A DNA stretch of 64,000 bases from HGM10766 sp900757295 (GCA_025992315.1 DAJPHG010000001.1:682001-746000), one strand, 5' to 3'. Shown: positions 1 to 8,255, counted from the stretch's first letter. Numbers and translations: made by a program. The notes: a model not told the origin generated them from the letters alone.

Positions 1-99
1 AAAATATTAGTTGTTATTTTAACTATAGTTATTATATTAGCATGTTTGTTTGGAATTTTTATTTTCTTAAATATTTATTTTAAATGGGGTATTTTATAA
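1..99 (+). CDS. C-terminal end of a membrane protein (5' truncated by window)
   Basis: Frame 1 is open from the first base to a TAA at 97-99 and encodes 32 residues, nearly all hydrophobic (Ile, Leu, Val, Phe), ending FKWGIL. It reads as a final transmembrane helix. The rest of the gene lies outside the window, so no function can be given. It is on the same strand as yunB, 30 bases upstream, and could be cotranscribed with it. Confidence 0.5.
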   Translation, partial: KILVVILTIVIILACLFGIFIFLNIYFKWGIL

Positions 100-129
100 T
101 TACTTCTTTTTTTTGGCATAATATTTATT

Positions 130-852
130 ATGAGGTTAAAAAGAAAAATTAATATTAAACTATATAATTTTTTACTGGTAATAATTGTTACTGTTATTTT
201 ATTATCTTTCTTATTTATTCATTACTATAATAAAAGAATTAGTAATAAAATTATTAGTATTGCCCAAATTAAAATTAATGAATATAGCAATGATATTATA
301 ATGGATTCGTTTAATAAACAAATTTTAGATGAACATGAAATAAATAATATTATAAAAATATCAAAGAATAAATCAGATGAAATTATAGCTGTTGACTTTG
401 ATTTAAAAAAAGCATATTTAGTTTCAATGAATGTATCTAAAAATATTAGAGATTCTTTAAATAATTTAGAAAAACAAAATTTAAAAGAAGAATTTTTAGA
501 CTATTATCAAAAAGATGGTTTTGTATTACTTTTACCAATTGGGTTAGCCAGTAAAAATATATATTTTTCTAATTTAGGTCCTAGAATTCCAGTTAGAATT
601 AAATTTGTTGGCAATTTAACAACAGGTTTGCAAACAAAAATTAAGGAGTATGGTGTAAATAATTCATTGATTGAAGTTTATTTAAAATTATCGTTGAATG
701 AAGAAATTATTGTGCCATATTCTTCTAAAAAAATTAATAATAGTTGTGAAATTTTATTATCTAGTCAGGTTATAGAAGGGATAGTTCCTAGTATTTATAA
801 TGGTTTATTAGAAAAGAATAGTTCTTTAATAAATGTACCTTTAAATAATTAA
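130..852 (+). CDS. yunB: Sporulation protein YunB
   Basis: This 240-aa protein has one N-terminal transmembrane helix (about residues 12-32). The conserved YunB core follows: PIGLASKNIYFSNLGPRIPV, then a valine/glycine-rich strand, KEYGVNNSLIEVYL and a C-terminal segment with EGIVPSIYNG. Length matches the family (about 250 aa). In Bacillus, yunB is a mother-cell SigE-dependent gene needed for efficient sporulation; its biochemical role is unknown. No Shine-Dalgarno precedes the ATG, and a CATAATAT box lies at 117-124, so a leaderless or near-leaderless mother-cell transcript is possible. It supports a spore-forming host. Confidence 0.9.
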   Translation: MRLKRKINIKLYNFLLVIIVTVILLSFLFIHYYNKRISNKIISIAQIKINEYSNDIIMDSFNKQILDEHEINNIIKISKNKSDEIIAVDFDLKKAYLVSMNVSKNIRDSLNNLEKQNLKEEFLDYYQKDGFVLLLPIGLASKNIYFSNLGPRIPVRIKFVGNLTTGLQTKIKEYGVNNSLIEVYLKLSLNEEIIVPYSSKKINNSCEILLSSQVIEGIVPSIYNGLLEKNSSLINVPLNN

Positions 853-886
853 ATATGATATAATCTAGCTATAAGAAGGTGAATGT

Positions 887-1543
887 ATGGCAGATAGTGA
901 GATATTAATAAATTTATTTAATAATAATAGTAATAATCATTTAAATAATAATGTTATACGTTTATTAAAAATTATATATAATAATTTAGATACAACAGAT
1001 AAAAATAAGTTAAACGATAATTTAAAAATCTATGGTATGAAACAAAGTGAATTAGATAAGTTTTATAAATATTTGGATAATTATAATAAGCAAAATGAAG
1101 TTAATGATTATTTAAGTGTTTATAAAATAATTATTGATATGATTAGATTAAAATATAGTGATAAATATATTAGTAATAAAGAAGTAAAAGAATATGAAAA
1201 AATATTTTTTGAAGGTAAAAATATTAATTCTTTAAATGATTATTGGGATAAAACTTTATATGAGATAAATTATAAATTTATAGATCAAAATATTAAAGAT
1301 ATTTATAATCCATATTCAATTTATACTAAAGGCAAGTCTATTAAAGATTTGAAAAAAAATTCTAAAATTTTTGAAAAGAATGAAAATAAACTAAATGAAT
1401 ATTTGGATAAAATTAATAAAAATGATGATAAAACAACTTTGAGTTCAGGTAATAAATATGTTGATATGTTATTAATTTTAGCAGTTGTTTCTACTCAAAT
1501 AATGCTTGGGTCACTTTTATTTGTTACGTTATTTAAGAGGTGA
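887..1543 (+). CDS. Asn/Lys-rich protein with C-terminal membrane anchor, unknown function
   Basis: A 218-aa protein that I do not recognise. It is strongly charged and asparagine-rich, with predicted helical character through about residue 185. One hydrophobic segment (about 194-214, around MLLILAVVSTQIMLGSLLFV) is followed by KR, which suggests a tail-anchored membrane protein facing the cytoplasm. A GAAGGTG ribosome site precedes the ATG, and a TATAAT-like box lies about 30 bp upstream. It runs directly into the next ORF, so the two are probably one transcription unit. Confidence 0.6.
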   Translation: MADSEILINLFNNNSNNHLNNNVIRLLKIIYNNLDTTDKNKLNDNLKIYGMKQSELDKFYKYLDNYNKQNEVNDYLSVYKIIIDMIRLKYSDKYISNKEVKEYEKIFFEGKNINSLNDYWDKTLYEINYKFIDQNIKDIYNPYSIYTKGKSIKDLKKNSKIFEKNENKLNEYLDKINKNDDKTTLSSGNKYVDMLLILAVVSTQIMLGSLLFVTLFKR

Positions 1544-1545
1544 AT

Positions 1546-1827
1546 ATGAAAATAGAAATAGAAAATTGTAATTATGAAATAATTAAAGATTATAATAATG
1601 CTTTTAATTTAGATGATTTAGTAAATAGATATACTTCTTATTTTGAAGATTATGATTATATCTTAGGAGATTATGCTTATGGAAAATTAAGATTGAAAGG
1701 TTTTAATAATAAAGAAAATCCTAATTTTAATAGTATAAATGATTATGCTAAAGTAGAAGAATATAGAAAAATAAATTGTGCTTATGGATGTAAGTATTTT
1801 ATATTAAAAAAAATAATAAAAAAATAG
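1546..1827 (+). CDS. Small acidic protein, unknown function
   Basis: An ORF of about 93 aa, rich in Asn, Tyr and Asp, with a Lys-rich C-terminus (FILKKIIKK) and two Cys in CAYGCKYF. The ATG at 1546 is preferred over the in-frame GTG at 1540, because GAGGTG at 1536-1541 is then correctly spaced. The upstream gene stops at 1541-1543 inside that ribosome site, so translational coupling is likely. No family recognised. Confidence 0.5.
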   Translation: MKIEIENCNYEIIKDYNNAFNLDDLVNRYTSYFEDYDYILGDYAYGKLRLKGFNNKENPNFNSINDYAKVEEYRKINCAYGCKYFILKKIIKK

Positions 1828-1856
1828 TTGACGGCAAATGAATTTTATGCTATAGT
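1828..1856 (+). promoter_or_regulatory. Housekeeping-type promoter
   Basis: TTGACG at 1828-1833, a 17-bp spacer and TATAGT at 1851-1856, 35 bases before the next start codon. It begins directly after the previous stop codon. Confidence 0.75.
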
Positions 1857-1890
1857 ATGTTCATAATTTTTTAAAGAAGGGGGAAATGTT

Positions 1891-2139
1891 ATGTTAATAC
1901 CATTACCAATTGATGAAAATATGGCAAAATTTATTGAGGAATGCGGTATACGTGTTATTAATGGAAATCACGTTCATTATTTAGATGTGCTTGCTGCTAA
2001 AGAAATAGCAAATGCATATTGTAGAAAGAACAATTTACCTGAGATAGATCTTGATTGGGAACCTGCTGATACTTATGATCGTGCTATGGGCGGTAGAGGC
2101 GTTACTAGATCTTATACAGTAAAAAAGGTTAGATTTTAA
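1891..2139 (+). CDS. Small conserved-looking protein, unknown function
   Basis: An 82-aa protein that starts MLIPLPIDENMAKF and ends TRSYTVKKVRF, with a strong GAAGGGGG ribosome site. It is soluble, carries two Cys, and has a pattern (GIRVINGNHVHYLDVLAAKEIANAYC) resembling a compact alpha/beta fold. It is monocistronic: its own promoter lies at 1828-1856 and its own terminator at 2138-2165. Its codon usage is less AT-biased than its neighbours, which suggests good expression. I do not recognise the family. Confidence 0.65.
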   Translation: MLIPLPIDENMAKFIEECGIRVINGNHVHYLDVLAAKEIANAYCRKNNLPEIDLDWEPADTYDRAMGGRGVTRSYTVKKVRF

Positions 2140-2165
2140 GTTACTTTTGTAAGTAACTTTTTTTA
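2138..2165 (+). terminator. Rho-independent terminator
   Basis: A perfect 9-bp stem (AAGTTACTT at 2138-2146, AAGTAACTT at 2151-2159) with loop TTGT, followed by T's to 2165. Confidence 0.85.
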
Positions 2166-2227
2166 ATTTATATAGATATTTATATGTTAAAATGATAAAA
2201 TAGAATTATCAATTAAAGGAGTGTTTT

Positions 2228-3397
2228 ATGGAAAGTTTAAAATCAATGTATAATAATATGTCTGACATGAGTAAAATGCTTATTAAAATGTTATTAGGAA
2301 TAATAGCTGCATTATTATTTATGTTTTTAATTGTTTTTGTTGTTCGTATTATTGGTGGAGGTAAGAAAGGTTATAGTTCTACAGAAAGCACAATGCAATC
2401 TGCAGCAGTAAAATATTTTAAGAAACATAAAAATAAATTACCTTTAGATAATGAAGAAGCTGTTGTAAATGTTAATACTTTGGTTTCTGAAGAGTATATG
2501 AAGGAATTAACAAAGTATGTAGGAAAAAATACTACTTGTAAAGGTAATGTAACTGTTTTAAATAATGATGGAAATTATATTTATTTACCATATTTAGATT
2601 GTGGTAAGAAATATAAAACTGAGTTATTAAAAGATAATATTTTAAGGGATAATGAAGTAGTAGAGTCTGGTGATGGATTATATTTAGATGATGATGGAAA
2701 TTATATATTCCGTGGTGAATTTGTAAATAATTATCTTATTTTTAATAATTTGAAATTCCGTATTTTAAAAATTAATGCTGATGGCTCAATAAAATTATTT
2801 TTAGCTGGTCCTATTAAAGGATATAAATCTACTATTTGGGATGATAGATATAATATTGAAAAAGATGATAAAACAGGTATAAATAACTATGCTAAGAGTA
2901 GAATAAAAGATTATTTGTATACTATTTATAAAGATGATGAAATATTTAACGATAATGCAAGAGCTTTAATGAAAAAACAAAGTTTATGTGTTGCTTCTAG
3001 AGATATAGATAGTGAAGATTTAACAGATGCTCAAGAGTGTAGCGAAACTTTAGATAATGAAGAACTTGGTTTACTTCAATTAAATGAGTATGTATTACCT
3101 AGTATTGATGAAAATTGTACTAAAGCATCTGATAAGAGTTGTATAAATTATAATTATATGAAATCATATCAACAATCTTTTTGGTCAATCACACCATATG
3201 CTGATGATACATATCAAGTTTATAGAATTGCTAATGCTGTATATCTAGCTAAGGCAAAAAGTACAGGAAGTGTATTATTTACACTAAGTCTATCTGATAA
3301 AGCTCAATTAAAATCAGGTGATGGAAGCAGTGAAAATCCTTATATCGTTAAAGATTATAATAAATCTTCTAATGACAAAATAAAAAATGCATCTTAG
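2228..3397 (+). CDS. Membrane-anchored extracellular protein with DUF6273-like C-terminal domain
   Basis: A 389-aa protein with an N-terminal transmembrane helix (about residues 20-42) and an extracellular remainder. The C-terminal half has the signature shared with the proteins starting at 21745, 51251 and 52555. In order it shows GDGLYLDDDGNYIFRGE, NYLIFNNLKFRILKINADGSIKL, a central Cys-containing part and a GDGSSENPYIVK ending. Unlike those three it lacks the TasA-like N-terminal domain. Cys pairs suggest disulfides outside the cell. Function unknown; probably a surface or envelope protein. Its stop codon lies in the loop of a bidirectional terminator. Confidence 0.6.
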   Translation: MESLKSMYNNMSDMSKMLIKMLLGIIAALLFMFLIVFVVRIIGGGKKGYSSTESTMQSAAVKYFKKHKNKLPLDNEEAVVNVNTLVSEEYMKELTKYVGKNTTCKGNVTVLNNDGNYIYLPYLDCGKKYKTELLKDNILRDNEVVESGDGLYLDDDGNYIFRGEFVNNYLIFNNLKFRILKINADGSIKLFLAGPIKGYKSTIWDDRYNIEKDDKTGINNYAKSRIKDYLYTIYKDDEIFNDNARALMKKQSLCVASRDIDSEDLTDAQECSETLDNEELGLLQLNEYVLPSIDENCTKASDKSCINYNYMKSYQQSFWSITPYADDTYQVYRIANAVYLAKAKSTGSVLFTLSLSDKAQLKSGDGSSENPYIVKDYNKSSNDKIKNAS

Positions 3398-3409
3398 GAT
3401 GCATTTTTT
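3382..3409. terminator. Bidirectional terminator overlapping two convergent stop codons
   Basis: A perfect 12-bp stem (3382-3393 with 3398-3409) with loop TTAG at 3394-3397. An A run and a T run form its arms, so it serves both strands. The forward TAG (3395-3397) and the reverse TAA (complement of 3394-3396) share the loop. Confidence 0.9.
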
Positions 3410-4974
3410 ATTAACTTAGCGTGTATTACTAATCTTTTATTATTATCAACACAAGTAGATATTGTTAGTATTTTGTCTTCTTTAGTTACATCAACATTAA
3501 AATCTTTGATACTTCTATTTTTTATAACATTTAAGAACTTTTTATAAGCAGCTTTACTGCTAAAGGATGTTGTTAAATAATCATTTGTGTTATGAATTTT
3601 ATATATTGAAAATATTTGCCATTGCATATTCTCATATAAATTATTGAAAGTTATTTTTAAATTTTCATTATTATTTTGCCATTCTTCATTCAGTACATTA
3701 TTTAGTGTTCCAAACATTGTTTGATTTAAATACTTATTATGACCATATATTATTGTATTCTGATCTAATTTTTCTATATCATTTCTATAATCAGCAAATA
3801 TCCAACCATTATAATTTTTATTATGATAATAGTCATTATTTAAATAATAATCATTATTTGTTGTTTGAACAACAGGGTAGTCAACATTAGTATTGTTAAT
3901 TTTTAGCCAACCAACAGTATCTTTATTAACTTCTAATAAACTATCAAATAATTCGTTAATCTTTTTTGTATCGGATAAATTATCTTCTACTTTGTTAATA
4001 TTAAAATCATTATTTTTAGTTTTGACAACAATTTTATTTAAATCCTTATTTATTTTATCTACAGATTTTTGATCTTTATAATTATTAAATATTACAACTC
4101 CGAAAAATACAACAAAAATGCTTATTATAATGAAACAACACATTTTAATATTATTAACTACCAATTGACTAAATAAGTTATTGCTAATATATTCATCACT
4201 ATAAACTAGTTTTAATTCAACGCCATATTTTTTACAATAAGTTTTGTTAATTTTCTTTAAATATTCTATAAGTTTGATATCAGTTATATTTTCGTGAATT
4301 AATATTTTAATATTTTTAATTTTGGTTTTATAAGTTATAGCAACAATTTTATTTATAGTTTCTTTATCAAAAAATTCTAGATTAATATTTTTTAAATATT
4401 TATTTATTTGACAGAAAGAATGAAAATCATTTAAATCTTCATCAGTTAATTTTTGATCTATAATAATACTATTTTTATAATATATTTTAGAATAATTTAT
4501 TAAATTGTTTGATTCCATAAAATGACTAGTGAAAAAAATTTCATCTCGGCATTCAACTTTTATTTTATTTTTATCAAATTGTTCTAAAATAAACTTTGGA
4601 ATAGAGTAACAGTTAACATATTTAATATTTTTACAATTTTTTATTTTAACGAACAAGTCATAATTTAATGGAGTAAAATCTTCAATATATAATTCTTTAA
4701 TATTTTTATTTTTTACGAAAAGATCTAATATTATTAATCCAATATTAATATCTTTTATTTTTAATTTAGATATTTTATTTTCAGTGATTATTTCATCAAG
4801 GAAAGATGTAACAATACTTTTATTCTTTTTAATATAATCTTCAGAAAAAGCTAGTTCATTTTCAGATATTATATTAGTATTAAGTAAATTATGGATGGTA
4901 TTATCAGTTTTATAAGTAAAATTTAAATATGGACCTAGAACATTAATTAAAATTTTCTTAATAATAATCACCAC
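3394..4974 (-). CDS. Class B sortase with large N-terminal extension
   Basis: A 526-aa protein. The C-terminal part (about residues 345-526) is a class B sortase, the transpeptidase that anchors surface proteins to the wall. It shows VGWLKINNTNVDYPVVQ, NGWIFADYRND, YGHN (His412), TISTC (Cys508) and RLVIHA (Arg514), which is the His-Cys-Arg triad. A transmembrane helix lies at about 278-297. Residues 1-277 precede it and are unlike ordinary sortases; their regular Leu/Ile spacing (KLKIKDINIG, KELYIEDF) resembles a degenerate leucine-rich repeat and should lie in the cytoplasm. The divergent gene at 5133 encodes a likely substrate. The start is uncertain: tandem GTG codons overlap the AGGTGG ribosome site. 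Confidence 0.85.
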   Translation of the reverse strand: MVIIIKKILINVLGPYLNFTYKTDNTIHNLLNTNIISENELAFSEDYIKKNKSIVTSFLDEIITENKISKLKIKDINIGLIILDLFVKNKNIKELYIEDFTPLNYDLFVKIKNCKNIKYVNCYSIPKFILEQFDKNKIKVECRDEIFFTSHFMESNNLINYSKIYYKNSIIIDQKLTDEDLNDFHSFCQINKYLKNINLEFFDKETINKIVAITYKTKIKNIKILIHENITDIKLIEYLKKINKTYCKKYGVELKLVYSDEYISNNLFSQLVVNNIKMCCFIIISIFVVFFGVVIFNNYKDQKSVDKINKDLNKIVVKTKNNDFNINKVEDNLSDTKKINELFDSLLEVNKDTVGWLKINNTNVDYPVVQTTNNDYYLNNDYYHNKNYNGWIFADYRNDIEKLDQNTIIYGHNKYLNQTMFGTLNNVLNEEWQNNNENLKITFNNLYENMQWQIFSIYKIHNTNDYLTTSFSSKAAYKKFLNVIKNRSIKDFNVDVTKEDKILTISTCVDNNKRLVIHAKLIKNAS

Positions 4975-5132
4975 CTATTTTATTCTTCTTATATAATATC
5001 ATAAATTGGATAGTTTAAGGAAATTTTTTTAATAATATCTTTTTTTACTATTATTGACATTTTTAGATAAAAAATTGCTTATAATTTAAGAAAAATATGT
5101 TATACTAACTAATGAAGAATAGAGGTACGTAT

Positions 5133-5762
5133 ATGAAAAAAATAGTTTATAGTTTAATTATTACAAGCTTATTTTTAATTCCATCAATAGTTTTTGCTGA
5201 AGGAGAAAAAATTAATTTAAGTTGTACACCTAGTAGTGCTCTTCCTGGAGATAGTATAAGTTGTGTTATTGGAGGAGAAGCAAGTAGTTTGGCAAAAGAT
5301 AGTTCTTTTACAGGAAAAGTACAGTTGTCTTCTAATTTAGAGATGGCAAGTATATCTACGTCACAAGATTGGAAAGCATCTACTAGTAATAATACATCTA
5401 ATGGCATATTTGATTTGGTGTCTACTAAAGCTCAAAGTAGTAGTTTTGAAATTGCTACATTTACAGTAAAAATAAAAAGTGATTCAACTGAGAGTGGGAC
5501 TGTTACTTTAAATACAACTACTTTTGGAACAGCAAAAAGTATTGATCCTGTTACTCAGACAATTACAATGAAAAGCAATGTTACTGATACAAGTGATCCT
5601 AAATTAGGTGATGATACTACAACAACAGATAATGTTAATGCTGATGTTAAAAATCCTGATACTGGTTCTAATATTCCTTTTGTAATTATTGGAGCAGGAA
5701 CTATACTAGTTATTGTTTTTTATGAAATAGCAACTAAAAATAAGAAAATACATAAAATATAA
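5133..5762 (+). CDS. Sortase-anchored surface protein (NPDTG sorting signal)
   Basis: A 209-aa precursor from ATG 5133, chosen because AGAGGT at 5121-5126 is well spaced; the in-frame ATG at 5112 has no such site. It has a signal peptide (KK, hydrophobic core, SIVFAEG cleavage region, about 1-23). A Ser/Thr-rich beta-type domain follows, possibly cohesin-like. It ends in a cell-wall sorting signal: NPDTG at 174-178, a hydrophobic stretch and a Lys-rich tail. Class B sortases often take NPxT-type motifs, so the divergent sortase at 3394-4974 is the obvious partner. TTGACA at 5054 and TATAAT at 5080 lie upstream, but with a 20-bp spacer. Confidence 0.85.
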   Translation: MKKIVYSLIITSLFLIPSIVFAEGEKINLSCTPSSALPGDSISCVIGGEASSLAKDSSFTGKVQLSSNLEMASISTSQDWKASTSNNTSNGIFDLVSTKAQSSSFEIATFTVKIKSDSTESGTVTLNTTTFGTAKSIDPVTQTITMKSNVTDTSDPKLGDDTTTTDNVNADVKNPDTGSNIPFVIIGAGTILVIVFYEIATKNKKIHKI

Positions 5763-5764
5763 TT

Positions 5765-5788
5765 GTTGGCTTGAATGTCAACTTTTTT
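5765..5788 (+). terminator. Weak terminator
   Basis: A short stem GTTGGC/GTCAAC (one G-U pair) followed by six T's, just after the sorting-signal gene. Confidence 0.55.
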
Positions 5789-5817
5789 ATTTTAATAATG
5801 TTTTATAAATATTTTGA

Positions 5818-5826
5818 TGTTATAAT
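5818..5826 (+). promoter_or_regulatory. Extended -10 promoter element
   Basis: TG-T-TATAAT at 5818-5826, 22 bases before the HerA-like start codon. No good -35 box is seen, as expected for an extended -10 promoter. The same nonamer precedes three other genes in the window. Confidence 0.6.
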
Positions 5827-5847
5827 TGATTTAGAATAGGTGATTGG

Positions 5848-7605
5848 ATGTTTGGAAATATAATTGATATAGATGATAATAAAATTACTTTAGTTAATTT
5901 AAAACAAGAAGCAGAAACTAATATTTTAAATTATCATGTTATTTTTGCTGAAAATGATCGTAAAGTAGTTGGTGAAATAGTTGGTATTAATAATGAAGTT
6001 ATTAAAATATTGTTAGTAGGAGAAATTAAAAATGATATTTTTACTTCTGGCGTAATAAAAAAGCCTAGTTTTAAAACTCCAGCTAGATTAATTTATAAAA
6101 GTGAATTAGAACTTATATTAGGAAGTCAAGATATTGCAGCAAAAGAAAATCTTTTAATTGGTAAGTCAACCACATATGAAGGATATAACATATCTACTAA
6201 AATAAATGATTTTTTTACGTCTCATTTTGCAATTGTGGGAAATACTGGTGCAGGAAAATCATGTGGTGTAGCTAGAATATTGCAAAATATTTTTTATCAT
6301 AATGATGAGGCAATGCCTATTAATGCTCATATAGTTTTATTTGATGTTTATGGCGAATATAATAGTGCTTTTAGTAAAATGAATAGTTTACCTAATTTAA
6401 GATTTAAACATTATACAACTAATACTGGTTTTGATGATTCACAAATAATTAAAATTCCTGCTTATTTTTTAGATGTAGATGATTTAGCTTTACTTTTAAA
6501 TTGTAAAGATTCATCTATGTTACCAATAATAGAGCAAGCTTTGAAATTAGTATATATTTTTACTAGTGAAAATGAACAAGTAGTAGAGTATAAAAATGAT
6601 ATAATTGCTAAAAGTTTACAAGATATTTTAGCAAGTGGAAAGAATTCTACTCAAATTAGAGATCAAATTATTGCTGTATTATCAAAATATAACACTGATA
6701 CTTTGAATTTAGATACTATTATTTCTCAGCCTGGATATAATCGTACAATTAGACAATGCTTAAATATAGATGCGCAGGGTAAAATGAATTCAGTTGGTTT
6801 TGTAGTTGATTTTCTGCAACAATATTCAAAAATTGATTTAGAAAAAATAGAGTCTACTGCTGATTTTACATATACTTTAGATGATTTATATTATGCTTTA
6901 GAATTTGCTTTAATTGGAGAAGGAATATTAAACAGTGAAACTATTTATGAAAAAGCTAATCAATTAAAAGTTAGATTACATGCTATTATAAATAGTGATT
7001 CTAAGAAATTTTTTGAATTTGATAAAAAGATTGGTAAAGAACAATATATTAAAGAATTTTTTACTGCTAATGATGGTATGCCTGCTCAGATAGTAAATGT
7101 TAATTTTAATTATATTGATGAAAGATTTGCTAAAGTTTTAACTAAAATATTTGCAAGGCTATTCTTTAATTATACTGTTCATCTAACTAATAGAGCCTCA
7201 TTTCCTATTCATATAATTATAGAAGAAGCTCATAGATACGTTCAAAATGATAATGATTTAGATTTATTAGGATATAATATTTTTGATAGAATAACTAAAG
7301 AAGGTCGTAAGTATGGCGTTATTTTAGGGCTTATTACTCAAAGACCTAGTGAATTATCGACAACTTCATTATCGCAATGTTCTAATTTTATAGCTTTTAG
7401 AATGTTCCATCCAGCTGATATAAATATAATTTCTAATATAACTTCTAATGTTAGTAATGATACTATTGAAAGAATAAAAACTTTAAGACCTGGTATGGCT
7501 ATGGCTTTTGGAACAGCATTTAAAGTTCCATTAATAGCAAAATTAGATTTACCTGATCCAATGCCAGCAAGTACTAGTGTTGATATAGAGAAAATATGGT
7601 ATTAA
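5848..7605 (+). CDS. HerA-like DUF87 ATPase
   Basis: A 585-aa HerA/FtsK-superfamily ATPase. The N-terminal ~120 residues form a beta-rich HAS-barrel-like domain. The Walker A motif is GNTGAGKS at 131-138, followed by HIVLFDVYGEYNS. The Walker B motif is IIIEEAHRYVQ, and the sensor region GLITQRPSELSTTSLSQCSN comes late. Archaeal HerA works with the nuclease NurA in end resection; bacterial relatives are linked to DNA processing and sometimes to phage defence. No NurA-like gene is adjacent. It appears monocistronic, with start ATG 5848 behind AGGTGATTGG. Substrate and partner are unknown. Confidence 0.85.
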   Translation: MFGNIIDIDDNKITLVNLKQEAETNILNYHVIFAENDRKVVGEIVGINNEVIKILLVGEIKNDIFTSGVIKKPSFKTPARLIYKSELELILGSQDIAAKENLLIGKSTTYEGYNISTKINDFFTSHFAIVGNTGAGKSCGVARILQNIFYHNDEAMPINAHIVLFDVYGEYNSAFSKMNSLPNLRFKHYTTNTGFDDSQIIKIPAYFLDVDDLALLLNCKDSSMLPIIEQALKLVYIFTSENEQVVEYKNDIIAKSLQDILASGKNSTQIRDQIIAVLSKYNTDTLNLDTIISQPGYNRTIRQCLNIDAQGKMNSVGFVVDFLQQYSKIDLEKIESTADFTYTLDDLYYALEFALIGEGILNSETIYEKANQLKVRLHAIINSDSKKFFEFDKKIGKEQYIKEFFTANDGMPAQIVNVNFNYIDERFAKVLTKIFARLFFNYTVHLTNRASFPIHIIIEEAHRYVQNDNDLDLLGYNIFDRITKEGRKYGVILGLITQRPSELSTTSLSQCSNFIAFRMFHPADINIISNITSNVSNDTIERIKTLRPGMAMAFGTAFKVPLIAKLDLPDPMPASTSVDIEKIWY

Positions 7606-7630
7606 AAAAATTACTCTTATTTGAGTAATT
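7604..7630 (-). terminator. Terminator of the HIT gene
   Basis: An 8-bp stem (7609-7616 with 7623-7630). On the minus strand it is followed by a U run read from the A's at 7604-7610. The HIT stop codon (complement of 7617-7619) is in the loop. On the plus strand no T run follows. Confidence 0.7.
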
Positions 7631-7979
7631 CGAATATTTCTTGAGGGCTTTTTGAAGCCTTCTTTTTTTGATAATCTGGAAGCAAATGTAAGTGGAAATG
7701 TTTAATCACTTGACGGTCACCATAGTTGGCTATTAATGCTAGACCACTTGAATTTAAAGTTGTCATTAGTTTTTCACTTAGCATTTTAGCAACTTTATTT
7801 ATATGATTTAAGATTTCTTCATCTAGTTCTTTAAAATCAGTATAATGTTTTTTAGGTATTATTAAAGTATGACCATCAACATCAGGATAAGCATCTAATA
7901 TGGCTATGACTTTATCATCTTCATAAATTTTTTTACTTTCAACTTCATTATTAACTATTTTACAAAATAAACAATCCAT
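7617..7979 (-). CDS. HIT family nucleotide hydrolase
   Basis: A 120-aa protein from the ATG at 7979 (GGTG six bases upstream; the reading frame is open further upstream, but that part looks untranslated). It starts MDCLFCKI with the CxxC of HINT-type proteins. It has the PDVDGHTLIIPKKHY strand and the histidine triad HFHLHLLP near the C-terminus. HIT proteins hydrolyse nucleoside phosphoramidates or dinucleotides; the substrate here is not predictable. Convergent with the HerA-like gene. Family assignment is firm. Confidence 0.9.
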   Translation of the reverse strand: MDCLFCKIVNNEVESKKIYEDDKVIAILDAYPDVDGHTLIIPKKHYTDFKELDEEILNHINKVAKMLSEKLMTTLNSSGLALIANYGDRQVIKHFHLHLLPDYQKKKASKSPQEIFELLK

Positions 7980-8045
7980 TCTCATCACCATAAATATCAT
8001 AATAGAAAATAATTCTTTTGGCAAATATATTTTAGTTATTTGTGT

Positions 8046-8073
8046 ACTTTTATTAAGCATTTGGCATACATTA
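8046..8073 (+). promoter_or_regulatory. Mother-cell (SigK-type) promoter of cotE
   Basis: AC at 8046-8047, a 17-bp spacer, then CATACATTA at 8065-8073. This fits the SigK consensus (AC, 16-17 bp, CATANNNTA); the CATACATT part also resembles the SigE -10 box. The GGAGG ribosome site starts eight bases later. CotE is mother-cell expressed in Bacillus, which agrees. Confidence 0.6.
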
Positions 8074-8092
8074 AACTAGAGGAGGTTGGATT

Positions 8093-8251
8093 ATGGCCAC
8101 ATACAAAGAGATTGTTACTAAGGCTATTATTGGTAAGGGTAAAAAAACAAGTAACACAAGTTGTTCAATAACTCCAGAGGTGACTCCAGATACTGTATTA
8201 GGGTGTTGGGTTATAAATCATGAGTTGGTTTTTGGTGATAATTTATTTTGA
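8093..8251 (+). CDS. cotE: cotE 5' fragment, interrupted by recombinase element
   Basis: This 52-codon ORF starts ATG 8093 behind a consensus GGAGG. Its first 43 residues (MATYKEIVTKAIIGKGKK to GCWVINH) match the N-terminus of CotE, the morphogenetic protein that builds the outer spore coat. From the core at 8219 the frame continues into element DNA (ELVFGDNLF) and ends at TGA 8249-8251. The remaining 135 codons lie at 11267-11674 in the frame needed. Joining 8093-8218 to 11267-11674 gives 177 aa, against about 181 in B. subtilis. No frameshift or stop disrupts either part, so this is an intact split gene rather than a decayed one. Confidence 0.93.
   Translation: MATYKEIVTKAIIGKGKKTSNTSCSITPEVTPDTVLGCWVINHELVFGDNLF
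8219..8246 (+). other. attL: hybrid attachment site with core and element-side arm
   Basis: Core CATGAGTT at 8219-8226, one base, then the 19-bp arm GTTTTTGGTGATAATTTAT at 8228-8246. The left flank is cotE coding sequence (half of attB). Confidence 0.85.
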
Positions 8252-8255
8252 AATT

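Noticed and set aside
5848..7605. HerA-NurA defence or repair cassette
   Set aside because: No NurA-like nuclease or other partner lies beside the ATPase. The neighbours are a sortase substrate and a HIT protein.
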